Assembly (NCBI GenBank): GCA_003611805.1
Contig: RAYM01000041.1
Location: 1-64,000, forward strand
DNA: 64,000 bases
Direction: 5' to 3'
DNA from: a bacterium 1xD42-87
GTDB lineage: Bacteria; Bacillota; Clostridia; Lachnospirales; Lachnospiraceae
In this document: piece after piece, positions 8,460 to 16,833 of the stretch
How the letters are laid out: the number at the start of each line of letters is the position of its first letter
How positions within the stretch are numbered: position 1 is the stretch's first letter
The notes under the pieces: model-generated
What the model saw: only the letters and a program-made list of their open reading frames with translations
Database searches by the model: none
What the model was told of the DNA's origin: nothing
Made by a program: the position numbers and the translations under genes

Positions 8460-8540
8460 TCCAGACAGTCAAGGGACGAGTAGTATTTTTTCGCAAAGTG
8501 CGCGAAAAAATCTCCACTCTTAAACCCTTGACCGTCTGGA
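8460..8540. repeat. nested double inverted repeat at the right end of element B
   Basis: CCAGACAGTCAAGGG (8460-8474) pairs with CCCTTGACCGTCTGG (8526-8540) with one mismatch. Inside it ATTTTTTCGC pairs with GCGAAAAAAT. The whole could form one long hairpin of about 80 nt. There is no coding sequence here. It may be a bidirectional terminator or a recombinase-related structure. Confidence 0.6.
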
Positions 8541-8544
8541 TTTT

Positions 8545-8929
8545 TGCCGTTGCCATTTCGCTGCCGAAAACGGGGAACAGGATTTTACACAATCCTGCCC
8601 CCGCTTCCGCCCGCTTCATTCTAACGGCAAAACCGTCTGCACTACTGCGGCGGCTGTCGGTAGGTTTTGCGGTGGCTCTGCCCCCGCGCCCCCGACCTCT
8701 CCCAAAGAACAGAATGGAATGTTACGCAATAGGGCTTGAAAAGGCTTGATTTTTAAGGCATTGCAGACGCGGAAATCCACAGGGTAAGGGTTTTATACTA
8801 CCTACCCACGAAAAGGGCTTCTAACCGTCCACAGGCGCGTTTTGCGCCCGTTCTTCCTGCCCGTTTCCCGCCGCGCTGAAAAGTTTTGCGTCAATAACTC
8901 AAAAAAGCACTTGACAAAATGCTTCATGG
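8545..8929. other. non-coding right end of element B
   Basis: About 385 bp without a supportable gene up to the junction in virD4. It contains a diverged copy of the structured repeat (8719-8825) and a TTGACA at 8911-8916 that could read into the virD4 remainder, though no good -10 follows before the junction. Confidence 0.5.
8719..8825. repeat. diverged copy of the 112-bp structured repeat
   Basis: It begins GTTACGCAATAGGGC, then GGCTTGATTTTTAAGGC, and later AAGGGTTTTATAC followed by ACCTACCC, in the same order and spacing as in copies 1239-1350 and 42516-42627. The closing CTATTGCGTAAC terminus is not recognisable. It lies in the non-coding right end of element B. Confidence 0.4.
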
Positions 8930-10420
8930 GGAACCGCCGACGATATAAAGCCGTACACAGACCCGGTATTTGAGAACAATATCCCCTTAACACAGACGGA
9001 ACGGCTCACCATGAACTGCCGCCCGAAGCAGCCGAAATATGCAAGAAACAAAAATATCCTTGTGATCGGCGGTTCCGGCAGCGGCAAGACAAGGTTTTTC
9101 GTCAAACCGTCGCTTATGCAAATGCACAGCAGCTATGTTGTCACAGACCCGAAAGGCACTGTCTTAATCGAGTGCGGGAAGCTCTTACAGCGGGGCGGCT
9201 ATCGGATAAAAGTGCTGAACACAATCAATTTCAAAAAGTCCATGCGCTACAATCCCTTTGCCTATCTGCGGAGCGAGAAAGACATTTTGAAGCTGGTAAA
9301 TACCATAATCGCCAACACCAAAGGCGACGGGGAGAAATCCGGGGAGGATTTTTGGGTGAAGTCGGAACGGCTTTTTTACTGCGCCCTTATCGGCTATATC
9401 CACTATGAAGCCCCGGAGGAAGAAAAGAATTTCACGACGCTGCTTGAAATGATAAATGCCAGCGAAGCCCGCGAGGACGACCCGGAATTTCAAAGCCCGG
9501 TTGACCTCATGTTTGAACGGCTGGAAGAAAAAGACCCGGAGCATTTCGCTGTCCGGCAGTACAAGAAATTCCTGTTATCGGCGGGCAAGACGCGAAGCTC
9601 TATCCTCATTTCCTGCGGTGCGCGGCTTGCGCCATTTGACATACGGGAGCTGCGGGAGCTAATGGAAACGGACGAAATGGAGCTTGACACATTGGGGGAC
9701 AGAAAGACCGCCCTTTTCGTCATTATCAGCGACACCGACGACACCTTTAACTTTGTCGTGAGTATTCTCTACACACAGCTATTCAACCTCTTATGCGACA
9801 AGGCAGATGATGAATACGGCGGGCGGCTTCCCGTCCATGTAAGGTGCTTGCTTGATGAATTTGCCAATATCGGGCAGATACCGAAGTTTGAAAAGCTCAT
9901 AGCCACCATACGGAGCCGGGAAATATCCGCGTCAATTATCTTGCAGTCACAGAGCCAGCTAAAAGCCATTTACAAGGACAACGCCGACACAATCACGGGG
10001 AATTGCGACACGACCCTTTTCTTGGGCGGCAAGGAAAAAACAACCCTTAAAGAAATGTCGGAACTTTTAGGCAAGGAAACCATAGACAGCTTTAACACGT
10101 CCGAAACGCGGGGACGGGAGCTTTCCCACGGGCTGAACTATCAAAAGCTGGGAAAAGAGCTTATGACACAGGACGAGATCGCCGTTATGGACGGGGGCAA
10201 GTGCATTTTACAGGTGCGCGGGGTGCGCCCGTTCTTTTCGGATAAATTTGACATCACAAAACACCCGAAATACAAGTACCTGTCCGACGCAGACCCGAAA
10301 AACGCCTTTGACATGGAAAAGCACATCAAACGCCGCCCCGCCATTGTGAAGCCGGAGGAAGAATTTGACTACTACGAGATTGACGGGGAGGGCTTACAGG
10401 AGGACACAGACCATGAGTGA
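8930..10420 (+). CDS. virD4: VirD4/TraG coupling protein, C-terminal portion (split by element B)
   Basis: The frame is open from the junction at 8930; the first ATG is 9011 and gives 469 residues. VIGGSGSGKTRFFVKPSLM is the Walker A region, LLDEFANIGQIPKFEKLIA the Walker B region, and ASIILQSQSQLKAIY the sensor-like segment of VirD4/TraG ATPases. The membrane anchor (first 99 residues) is left behind at 3149-3445. If translated alone from 9011 it would be a soluble ATPase without anchor, as ATG 9011 has no clear binding site. The protein normally hands the relaxase-DNA complex to the secretion channel. Confidence 0.9.
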   Translation, partial: GTADDIKPYTDPVFENNIPLTQTERLTMNCRPKQPKYARNKNILVIGGSGSGKTRFFVKPSLMQMHSSYVVTDPKGTVLIECGKLLQRGGYRIKVLNTINFKKSMRYNPFAYLRSEKDILKLVNTIIANTKGDGEKSGEDFWVKSERLFYCALIGYIHYEAPEEEKNFTTLLEMINASEAREDDPEFQSPVDLMFERLEEKDPEHFAVRQYKKFLLSAGKTRSSILISCGARLAPFDIRELRELMETDEMELDTLGDRKTALFVIISDTDDTFNFVVSILYTQLFNLLCDKADDEYGGRLPVHVRCLLDEFANIGQIPKFEKLIATIRSREISASIILQSQSQLKAIYKDNADTITGNCDTTLFLGGKEKTTLKEMSELLGKETIDSFNTSETRGRELSHGLNYQKLGKELMTQDEIAVMDGGKCILQVRGVRPFFSDKFDITKHPKYKYLSDADPKNAFDMEKHIKRRPAIVKPEEEFDYYEIDGEGLQEDTDHE

Positions 10421-10580
10421 ACACCCCGGAACTGACAGGCGGCGGTTTACGGTGCTTGTCAACCCGAAAATCCGGGAGGAACAGCGGCGGGAAGCTGCCC
10501 TGCGGAAATTTATCAAGGATTGTGAACGGCTCTACGAGAAGAACCGGGCGCATTTACAGGAGGACGCAGACCATGAATAA
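10413..10580 (+). CDS. small ICE protein, 55 aa, unknown
   Basis: ATG 10413 overlaps the virD4 stop by 8 bp and has ACAGGAGGACACAGACC upstream. It is a basic helical protein with RRRFTVLVNPKIREEQRREA and a C-terminal LQEDADHE that repeats the end of the upstream protein (LQEDTDHE): the DNA around both gene junctions is a short duplicated segment. Unknown function; positional partner of virD4. Confidence 0.6.
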   Translation: MSEHPGTDRRRFTVLVNPKIREEQRREAALRKFIKDCERLYEKNRAHLQEDADHE

Positions 10581-10731
10581 AGGTATCAGTAAAGAAATGG
10601 AGATACGGGAGGTTATGAAGTGGCAGCTACTTATAGCCGGGGCGGTTGACGCTGCTATTAAGGGGACAGAAAGCTATATCCGGCACATGGAGCTGACCCA
10701 CCAGCAGGGAGAAAGGAGGGATTGCAGTTAA
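10573..10731 (+). CDS. small ICE protein, 52 aa, unknown
   Basis: ATG 10573 overlaps the previous stop by 8 bp, with CAGGAGGACGCAGACC upstream. The sequence begins MNKGISKEMEIREVMKWQLL and has one amphipathic helix. Coupled translation with the preceding gene suggests a role in transfer, but nothing more can be said. Confidence 0.6.
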   Translation: MNKGISKEMEIREVMKWQLLIAGAVDAAIKGTESYIRHMELTHQQGERRDCS

Positions 10732-10833
10732 GAACAGAAAAACCGGGCGTGAGATACGCGCCCCTTGCGCCGTGGAAATGTGGATAACAGGCTATGGGAA
10801 ATGCCATTCACAGTCCAAATTTTCATTAGGGTA

Positions 10834-10890
10834 TTGCATTATCACCTACAAAGTGTTAAGATGTTTATACACCCACAAAGCGTTGAGATA
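10834..10890 (+). promoter_or_regulatory. promoter and BlaI-type operator pair
   Basis: TTGCAT (10834-10839), 17 bp, TAAGAT (10857-10862). Two near-identical 18-mers, CTACAAAGTGTTAAGATG (10846-10863) and CCACAAAGCGTTGAGATA (10873-10890), spaced by 27 bp, cover the -10 region and the stretch up to the ribosome binding site. They are likely operators for the BlaI-like repressor, giving autorepression. Confidence 0.6.
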
Positions 10891-10903
10891 AAAGGAGGAC
10901 AAC

Positions 10904-11278
10904 ATGGCACAGCAGATTTCTGAATCCGAACTGGTACTAATGAAAATCATCTGGAAAAATGGAGGGGCAGCTTTATATTCCCTCATCATGGAGGAATTGG
11001 AAAAAGATAAAAACGAATGGAAGAACAACACCGTACTCACGCTGCTTTCCCGTTTAGGAGAAAAAAAGTTCTTGAAAGTCAAAAAAATCGGCAGGAAAAA
11101 TGAGTATGTGGCTACGGTAACAGAAGCTGAATACCAGACCATGCAGACCCACAGCTTTCTTGATAAAGTCTATGGCGGGAATGTGAAAAACTTAGTATCA
11201 ACCTTGTTGCGGCAGGATATTCTTTCGGCAGACGAATTGAAAGAGATTGAAAGATTTTGGAGAGAAGAAAATGAGTGA
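10904..11278 (+). CDS. BlaI/MecI/CopY family transcriptional repressor
   Basis: 124 residues after AAAGGAGGACAAC. ISESELVLMKIIWKNGG and the winged helix through TVLTLLSRLGEKKFLKVKKI match the BlaI/MecI family (pfam03965), with a C-terminal dimerisation segment ending LKEIERFWREENE. Its last 8 bp overlap the M56 gene. The family pattern is that the M56 membrane protease senses a signal and inactivates BlaI. No beta-lactamase lies nearby, so the target genes are unclear; at least its own operon, through the repeats at 10846-10890. Confidence 0.9.
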   Translation: MAQQISESELVLMKIIWKNGGAALYSLIMEELEKDKNEWKNNTVLTLLSRLGEKKFLKVKKIGRKNEYVATVTEAEYQTMQTHSFLDKVYGGNVKNLVSTLLRQDILSADELKEIERFWREENE

Positions 11279-13268
11279 ATTTATAAAAATATTATTGTCG
11301 CTGTCTGCTTCCGGCGCACTGTTACTGCTTCTCATTTTGGGATTGAAGCCGCTGTATAAAAACAAATTCAGCAAGCGTTGGCAGTATTATATCTGGATAG
11401 TTGTTGCTTTGCGTTTTTTGCTTCCCTTTACTCCCGACACTACGATTATTGGAAATCTGTTTGAAAAATTCGACACAACAGCAATAACAAATGAAATCCC
11501 TACAAACCCCAATGTACCCGTTCCCGCAGATACGGGTAACAACAAAGCAGAGCCGATACAGCCAAACCGGGAAATAACCACCGCTGCCATGCGTGAGCCA
11601 GTTGACAAATATGTCTGCCTGTTTTTTATCTGGTCAGCATTGACACTGGTTTTATTTGTCCGCAAAGTAACGGTTTATCAAGGCTTTATTCAATACATCA
11701 AAGCAGGAAATAAAGAAGTATCAGATATAAAAATCTTGAATCTGCTATCTGATTGTGAAGAAAAACTGAAAATTAAGACAAGGGTAGAATTATCCTGTAA
11801 TCCGCTGCTTGCTTCCCCTATGCTGATTGGTTTCTTTCGACCAAGAATCATTTTGCCCGTTGGCGAATGGGAAGATAAAGAGTTGTCTTATATCTTTGTG
11901 CATGAGCTGGTTCACTACAAGCAGAGGGATATGTTTTATAAATGGCTGATACAGATTGTTGTGTGCGTCCATTGGTTCAATCCTTTTGTATATCTGCTGG
12001 AAAAGGAAGTGAATAAATCTTGTGAATTGTCATGTGATGAAAAAGTCATATCTGTACTTGACGATACCGCAAGACGTGAGTATGGAGATATACTAATTTC
12101 CTTTTTGAAGTCGAACAATCTCTACAAAAGTTCTTTAGCTTCCGTCACTTTGACTGAGGGAGCAGAACAGTTAAAAGAAAGGTTAGGTGCGATTATGAAA
12201 TTTAGGAAAAAATCAAAAGTCATTATTGCCATTACTGCTATTTTCACGATTGCCGTTTGTATCTGCTTTTTTGTAACTGGTGCATATGCCGCCCCTTCTA
12301 CTGCTAATGAAAAGAAATCATTCATGGAAGCTGCCGCAGATATTTTCGGAAACGATGAAGAAAAAAAACAATTTACTGAAATTATTTCAGCTTCTGGTGA
12401 GATGATTGGTATCATTGACAATAATAAAGAAATAGAAAGACTCGTAAAACAACTGGATATTGAATCCTGGAATGATATGGAACAGCTGCCCGAAGATATA
12501 GACTTGGTATATAGTTATATATCATATGAGGTAATTGATGAACCTATATTTTTACCGGATGGAATACCGTTAGTTCATATGAGTACCTTAGAATTATATA
12601 TTTCCGATAAAGGTGAATATATTATACGAGATTATGATCAAGAAATAGAAACAATAGCCAGAATATCAGAAAAGGCGGGACGGTTTCTCAATGCGCCGGA
12701 GGACTTAGAACTAAATAAGAATATAACAGCGAAGGACATACTGGATGGGTGGGGACTTGATTTTTATGTGCCAAATAGTAATATTGAAAAAACAGATGAT
12801 ATAGAGGCTGCCCGATATTATGAAGGAGACACATCATTTATAGAGAATGCCCGATATTATCAAGGAAAAACATCATTTACAGAAAAGGAACTACGCAGGA
12901 CTTCTAAAGAGCAGAAGATACAGTTTTATGGAGCAGATCAAAATACGTTACTGAACGAAATAGACGATATTTCTGAAATAGCGCAATATCTAAACGGGTT
13001 GGCTCTGGATCAGTGGGAATATGCAGATAACGCGCCAAAACCCGGAGAAATTGAATGTCAAATTGTTAGATTTATGTTATCAAGGGATAATAAAAAAGAG
13101 TTAAAAGAAATGGATACCCAGATACTTTATAAAAGCGATGGTAATTACTATATTGAGGAAATAATTCCGGGTGAATATAGTGATCGGGGAGATTCTATAA
13201 CACATTATCAAGTGTCAGAGGAGATCGCAAAATACATTTTATCATATATAGAAATTGCATCAAATTGA
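11271..13268 (+). CDS. BlaR1-like M56 family membrane metallopeptidase (sensor)
   Basis: 665 residues from ATG 11271, which overlaps the repressor stop. N-terminal membrane segments (about 5-25, 35-55, 115-135), then the M56 zinc site FVHELVHYKQRDMFYKWL (HExxH near residue 213) and NKSCELSCDEKVI with the third ligand region; another membrane segment at about 320-345. The C-terminal extracellular part (about 345-665) lacks the SxxK penicillin-binding domain of true BlaR1 and contains a 13-residue tandem repeat (ARYYEGDTSFIEN / ARYYQGKTSFTEK, 12810-12887). The sensed ligand is therefore probably not a beta-lactam. Confidence 0.85.
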   Translation: MSEFIKILLSLSASGALLLLLILGLKPLYKNKFSKRWQYYIWIVVALRFLLPFTPDTTIIGNLFEKFDTTAITNEIPTNPNVPVPADTGNNKAEPIQPNREITTAAMREPVDKYVCLFFIWSALTLVLFVRKVTVYQGFIQYIKAGNKEVSDIKILNLLSDCEEKLKIKTRVELSCNPLLASPMLIGFFRPRIILPVGEWEDKELSYIFVHELVHYKQRDMFYKWLIQIVVCVHWFNPFVYLLEKEVNKSCELSCDEKVISVLDDTARREYGDILISFLKSNNLYKSSLASVTLTEGAEQLKERLGAIMKFRKKSKVIIAITAIFTIAVCICFFVTGAYAAPSTANEKKSFMEAAADIFGNDEEKKQFTEIISASGEMIGIIDNNKEIERLVKQLDIESWNDMEQLPEDIDLVYSYISYEVIDEPIFLPDGIPLVHMSTLELYISDKGEYIIRDYDQEIETIARISEKAGRFLNAPEDLELNKNITAKDILDGWGLDFYVPNSNIEKTDDIEAARYYEGDTSFIENARYYQGKTSFTEKELRRTSKEQKIQFYGADQNTLLNEIDDISEIAQYLNGLALDQWEYADNAPKPGEIECQIVRFMLSRDNKKELKEMDTQILYKSDGNYYIEEIIPGEYSDRGDSITHYQVSEEIAKYILSYIEIASN

Positions 13269-13318
13269 AGCAAATGTAGAAGTATCTCTTAGCGGTATTA
13301 TCAAAAAAGGCAGTCAGA

Positions 13319-13353
13319 AAACAGGAAATCAAGAAAAGGTTTCCTGTTTTTTT
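13319..13353 (+). terminator. intrinsic terminator of the BlaI/M56 operon
   Basis: AAACAGGAAA (13319-13328) pairs perfectly with TTTCCTGTTT (13340-13349), running into a T-run. 50 bp after the M56 stop. Confidence 0.85.
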
Positions 13354-13452
13354 GCGCCAAAAAACGTGCTGATAGAGGGGGAAATTTACGCTGTTTTCTT
13401 AGAGCCAGAAAAGCAAGGGCGCATTGTGGAAATGTGGATAACAGGCTATGGG

Positions 13453-13751
13453 GCTATGGAAAACGCCATTCACAGCACATGGAAAAGCCAAAGTGCGGCT
13501 TTCCCACGTCCTGCAAACAGCGTTTCCCACAGCCCCAAAAGAGCAGCCAGTTACCCACATTCCCACACCGCCGACTGCTACGGAAAAAGACCCTTTCCTA
13601 CCTGTCATTCATAAAAAGATTTTTAAGGAGCTGATCGGAAATCAAGAACGTAAACACGGGCTACATGGTACGCGCCCCTACCGTGGGACGTACCGCCCAA
13701 CCCCTTACAACTGAATACCGCCGCGCCGCAGAACTTACGCAGCGTGGGGAC
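13453..13751. other. non-coding ICE backbone between cassette and Maff2
   Basis: About 300 bp with no supportable gene. It resumes the GC-rich ICE composition, contains a GGCTATGGGGCTATGG mini-duplication at its start, and leads to a terminator at 13752. Confidence 0.4.
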
Positions 13752-13779
13752 ACCGCCTTTCATACAGGGCGGTTTTTTT
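13752..13779 (+). terminator. intrinsic terminator upstream of Maff2
   Basis: ACCGCC (13752-13757) pairs with GGCGGT (13768-13773), followed by a run of T. It separates the preceding unit from the Maff2/TrbL unit. Confidence 0.7.
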
Positions 13780-13856
13780 ATGCGGCGGCGACCATTCGCT
13801 GACCGCCTTTTGTCCGCTTGACGGACAGCCGCAGACGCGGCAGAAAGGATATATTC

Positions 13857-13997
13857 ATGGCATTTTTCAATAGCGCAGTAGACGTTTTGCAGACACTTGT
13901 TATCGCTCTTGGAGCAGGGCTTGGCATTTGGGGCGTGATCAATCTCATGGAGGGCTATGGCAATGACAATCCGGGCGCGAATGCTCATGTACGGTAA
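13857..13997 (+). pseudogene. Maff2 family membrane protein, N-terminal fragment (split by element C)
   Basis: Starts MAFFNSAVDVLQTLVIALGA after AGAAAGGATATATTC. Residues 1-42 match the first part of Maff2/TrbC-like pilin-type proteins of ICEs; the reading then enters element C and stops after 46 residues. The missing end, AKSQGMKQLMAGGGVAL and onward, is found at 25602-25692. Joining the two at the AA core restores a 71-residue protein with two membrane segments, probably a conjugation pilin or channel subunit. Confidence 0.85.
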
Positions 13998-14070
13998 GGA
14001 AGCAAGCAACCGAAAACAAGAGATAGACCGCCAGCACTACACTATTCCGAACCAAAGACCAAAAGATAAG

Positions 14071-14110
14071 CATTGTGGGAAAATCTAAACTTTTGGATTT
14101 TCCTACAATG
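14071..14110. terminator. bidirectional hairpin near the left end of element C
   Basis: CATTGTGGGAAAATC (14071-14085) pairs with GATTTTCCTACAATG (14096-14110) with one mismatch and an 10-nt loop. It could stop transcription between the Maff2 fragment and the cargo. Confidence 0.5.
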
Positions 14111-14227
14111 CCGACTACGGCGGAATCCTTCCCACTCCTTATATCTTTATTTCCGTATACATTGAATTTGTATTTAGTAAATGCTATAATGTCCCTATTC
14201 AAATTATAAATGTGTTGAATTAGTTAC

Positions 14228-14470
14228 ATGTACATATTTTTTGTGCCGCATAAATACCCTGTTGAGGTTGTCGTTCTTTGTCCAGATGTGGAAACAATAA
14301 AAGGAAGGGAACGATACAGGGAGAAAACAGGCTATTCCGGCTTTACGGTTGAAACCTTATACGATACATTTATGCAGACAACACCACGGATCGGCTTTTG
14401 GCTGGACAATTCCAACCAAACACCACAGCAGACAGCAGAAACCATTCTGAACGCCAGAAAGTCGGTATGA
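14228..14470 (+). pseudogene. C-terminal fragment of a P-loop kinase-like protein
   Basis: 80 residues. EVVVLCPDVETIKGRERYRE, TVETLYDTFMQTTPRIGFWL and DNSNQTPQQTAETILNAR look like the end of a small nucleoside/antibiotic phosphotransferase-type P-loop kinase; the Walker A half is absent. The ATG at 14228 has no clear binding site and the preceding DNA has no matching frame. I read it as a 5'-truncated relic left when the tet region was assembled. Confidence 0.5.
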
Positions 14471-14532
14471 TTGTTACATATAAGGGGAAGAAAAATTTCT
14501 TTTAGGTACTTTCTTTCCTAAAACTAATGTGA

Positions 14533-14797
14533 TATAATAGCATCATTCCAAAAAAGGAGTAAAAAATATGCGGCAAGGTATTCTTAAATAAAACTATAAT
14601 CAAATAGTGGGAACAAAGGATTATGATAGTCCCTTTTGTGGGGGCTTGGTTTTTTGTACCCAATTTAAGAATACTTTTGCCTTATCAATTTTGACATATC
14701 CGAAAAACAGCAATCACAAACAGGTGTATGCTGTATATGTGTATGTCCGCAAATTATAATCCCCAGTGGTAAAAGTATTTTACTGCTGGGGATTTTT
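14533..14797 (+). promoter_or_regulatory. tet leader: promoter, leader peptide and transcription attenuator
   Basis: TATAAT at 14533-14538, leader peptide at 14568-14591, then two structures of the Tn916 tet(M) type. GTATTCTTAAA (14578-14588) pairs 11/11 with TTTAAGAATAC (14664-14674). A strong terminator hairpin AATCCCCAG...CTGGGGATT followed by T-run occupies 14758-14797, 35 bp before the tet start. In tet(M) slow translation of the leader under tetracycline lets polymerase pass the terminator; the same control is expected here. Confidence 0.85.
14568..14591 (+). CDS. tet leader peptide (7 aa)
   Basis: ATG CGG CAA GGT ATT CTT AAA TAA, with AAAAGGAGTAAAAAAT upstream. MRQGILK overlaps one arm of the long-range leader pairing, so ribosome position on this peptide can decide the RNA fold. 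Confidence 0.75.
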   Translation: MRQGILK

Positions 14798-14832
14798 ATG
14801 CCCTTTTGGGGCTGTAAAAGGAGGACAATCAC

Positions 14833-16752
14833 ATGAAAATAATCAATATTGGAATTCTCGCCCATGTAGACGCAGGAAAAACAACATTGACGGAAAGCCT
14901 GCTGTACACCAGTGGAGCGATTGCGGAACAAGGAAACGTGGATAAAGGAACTACAAGAACAGACACTATGATTTTGGAACGGCAGCGCGGAATTACCATT
15001 CAGACAGCGGTTACTTCTTTTTGCTGGAATGATTATAAAATCAATATCGTGGACACTCCCGGTCATATGGATTTTTTAACCGAAGCATACCGCTCTTTAT
15101 CTGTCCTTGACGGAGCTGTTTTAGTCATTTCGGCAAAAGACGGCGTACAGGCACAAACCCGTATATTATTCCATGCGCTTCAGAAAATGGACATTCCGAC
15201 AATTATCTTTATAAATAAGATAGACCAAAATGGGATCGACCTGCGGCGTGTTTACCAAAGCATTAAAGATAAACTTACCAGTGATATGATTGTCATGCAG
15301 GAGGTTTCCCTGTCGCCAAAGATAACCATGACCGATATTTCTGATTTGGACAAATGGGATATGATTATTTCCGGAAGCGATGAACTATTAGAACGATATG
15401 TTGCAGAGGATTCTTTGGATATACAGGAATTACAATATGAAAAGTGCAAAAGAACCAGATGCTGCTCTTTGTTTCCTGTTTATCATGGGAGTGCAAAAGA
15501 CAATTTAGGAACAGAAAAACTGATTGAAGCGATTACAGAAACTTTCATTACAGAAACAGACGATATTCAGTCTGAATTATGTGGATATGTTTTTAAGGTT
15601 GAGTATACAGAGCGGAAAAAACGGCTTTCTTATTTACGCCTGTATCATGGGACGCTCCATTTACGGGATACCCTGCTGCTGTCAAAAAAGGAAAAAATAA
15701 AGATTACAGAAATGTGTATTCCGTCAAATGGTGAAATCGTCCCGGTTGACCATGCCTGTCCGGGAGAAATTGTTATTTTAGCTGATGATACTTTGAAACT
15801 GAACGACATTCTGGGAAATGAAAAACTCCTGCCTCACAAAACACGGATTGATAATCCCATGCCATTACTTCGGACAACGGTAGAGCCGCAAAAGCCGGAG
15901 CAAAGGGAAGCCCTGTTAAATGCCCTCACAGAGATTGCTGATACAGACCCTCTTTTGCATTTTGACATTGATACTGTTACACATGAGATTATATTATCTT
16001 TTTTGGGAAAAGTACAGTTAGAAGTTATTTGTTCGCTATTAGAAGAAAAATATCATGTGGGCGTGGCTATGAAAGAGCCTTCGGTTATTTATCTGGAAAG
16101 ACCGCAAAAAAAAGCGAGCTACACGATTCATATTGAAGTGCCGCCGAATCCGTTTTGGGCATCTATTGGTTTGACTGTAACACCGCTTCCTGTTGGAAGC
16201 GGAACACAATATAAAAGCGAGGTATCTCTCGGCTATTTAAACCAAAGTTTTCAAAATGCCGTCATGGAGGGTGTGCGTTATGGAATGGAGCAGGGCTTAT
16301 ATGGCTGGGGAGTGACAGACTGCCAAATTTGTTTTGATTATGGAGTTTATTACAGCCCGGTCAGCACCCCCGCTGATTTTCGTTTTCTTGCGCCTGTCGT
16401 GTTGGAGCAGGCATTGAAAAAAGCAGGAACACAACTGTTGGAACCATACCTTTCCTTTACCCTTTTTGCACCGCAGGAATATCTTTCACGGGCTTATAAT
16501 GACGCACCAAAGTATTGCGCAATCATTGAATCAACCAGACTTGAAAAAGATGAAGTTATTTTTAAGGGGGAAATCCCTGCCCGTTGTATTGGTGAATATA
16601 GAAATGATTTGAATTTTTATACAAATGGAAGAAGTGTCTGCATTACAGAATTAAAAGGGTATCAGGAAACTTCCGGCGAGCCTGTGTTTCAGCCACGCCG
16701 CCCGAACAGCCGTTTAGACAAGATCCGGCATATGTTTCAGAAGATAATGTAA
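14833..16752 (+). CDS. tet(32): tetracycline resistance ribosomal protection protein, Tet(32)-like
   Basis: 639 residues, the standard length of Tet(M)/Tet(O)/Tet(W) proteins, with AAAGGAGGACAATCAC before ATG. EF-G-like GTPase: [15 protein letters not shown] (G1), [17 protein letters not shown] (G3), [12 protein letters not shown] (G4), and domain IV/V ending [18 protein letters not shown]. It removes tetracycline from the ribosome A site with GTP hydrolysis. The allele is named Tet(32)-like from recalled sequence; a mosaic with tet(O) or tet(W) cannot be excluded without alignment. Inducible control is expected from the attenuator upstream. Confidence 0.93.
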   Translation: MKIINIGILAHVDAGKTTLTESLLYTSGAIAEQGNVDKGTTRTDTMILERQRGITIQTAVTSFCWNDYKINIVDTPGHMDFLTEAYRSLSVLDGAVLVISAKDGVQAQTRILFHALQKMDIPTIIFINKIDQNGIDLRRVYQSIKDKLTSDMIVMQEVSLSPKITMTDISDLDKWDMIISGSDELLERYVAEDSLDIQELQYEKCKRTRCCSLFPVYHGSAKDNLGTEKLIEAITETFITETDDIQSELCGYVFKVEYTERKKRLSYLRLYHGTLHLRDTLLLSKKEKIKITEMCIPSNGEIVPVDHACPGEIVILADDTLKLNDILGNEKLLPHKTRIDNPMPLLRTTVEPQKPEQREALLNALTEIADTDPLLHFDIDTVTHEIILSFLGKVQLEVICSLLEEKYHVGVAMKEPSVIYLERPQKKASYTIHIEVPPNPFWASIGLTVTPLPVGSGTQYKSEVSLGYLNQSFQNAVMEGVRYGMEQGLYGWGVTDCQICFDYGVYYSPVSTPADFRFLAPVVLEQALKKAGTQLLEPYLSFTLFAPQEYLSRAYNDAPKYCAIIESTRLEKDEVIFKGEIPARCIGEYRNDLNFYTNGRSVCITELKGYQETSGEPVFQPRRPNSRLDKIRHMFQKIM

Positions 16753-16833
16753 CATCTTGCGCAATGCAAACGTTCATTGCTGGCTATTGCGAAATATCAT
16801 TGATAAAATCAGCATCAGAGAGGAGGAACCATT

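Larger units (their letters stand above)
3446..8929. mobile_element. element B: mobilizable serine-recombinase transposon inserted in virD4
   Basis: A 5484-bp segment interrupts virD4. TGG is shared by both junctions (3443-3445 and 8927-8929), which fits the short core crossover of large serine recombinases. Contents in order: serine recombinase beside the left junction, TnpW-like protein, DUF3847 protein, RSF1010-type oriT, MobA/MobL relaxase, and a minus-strand DUF3267 membrane protein with its own promoter, then about 530 bp of non-coding right end. Recombinase at the edge plus a MOBQ relaxase is the plan of Tn4451-like integrative mobilizable elements. Confidence 0.88.
10772..13452. mobile_element. 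BlaI/M56 regulator cassette between 27-bp direct repeats
   Basis: An exact 27-bp direct repeat starting GTGGAAATGTGGATAACAGG occurs at 10772-10798 and 13426-13452, each followed within 16-23 bp by GCCATTCACAG. Between them lie only the BlaI-like repressor, the M56 sensor and their terminator, in DNA much richer in A/T than the ICE backbone. This looks like a cassette gained by recombination at, or duplicating, an ICE backbone sequence. No transposase is present. Confidence 0.6.

Noticed and set aside
10394..10580. Repeated GGAGGAC(A/G)CAGACCATGA at the two small-gene starts considered as recombination sites
   Set aside because: Explained as duplicated translation-start regions of adjacent small genes; no sign of mobility.
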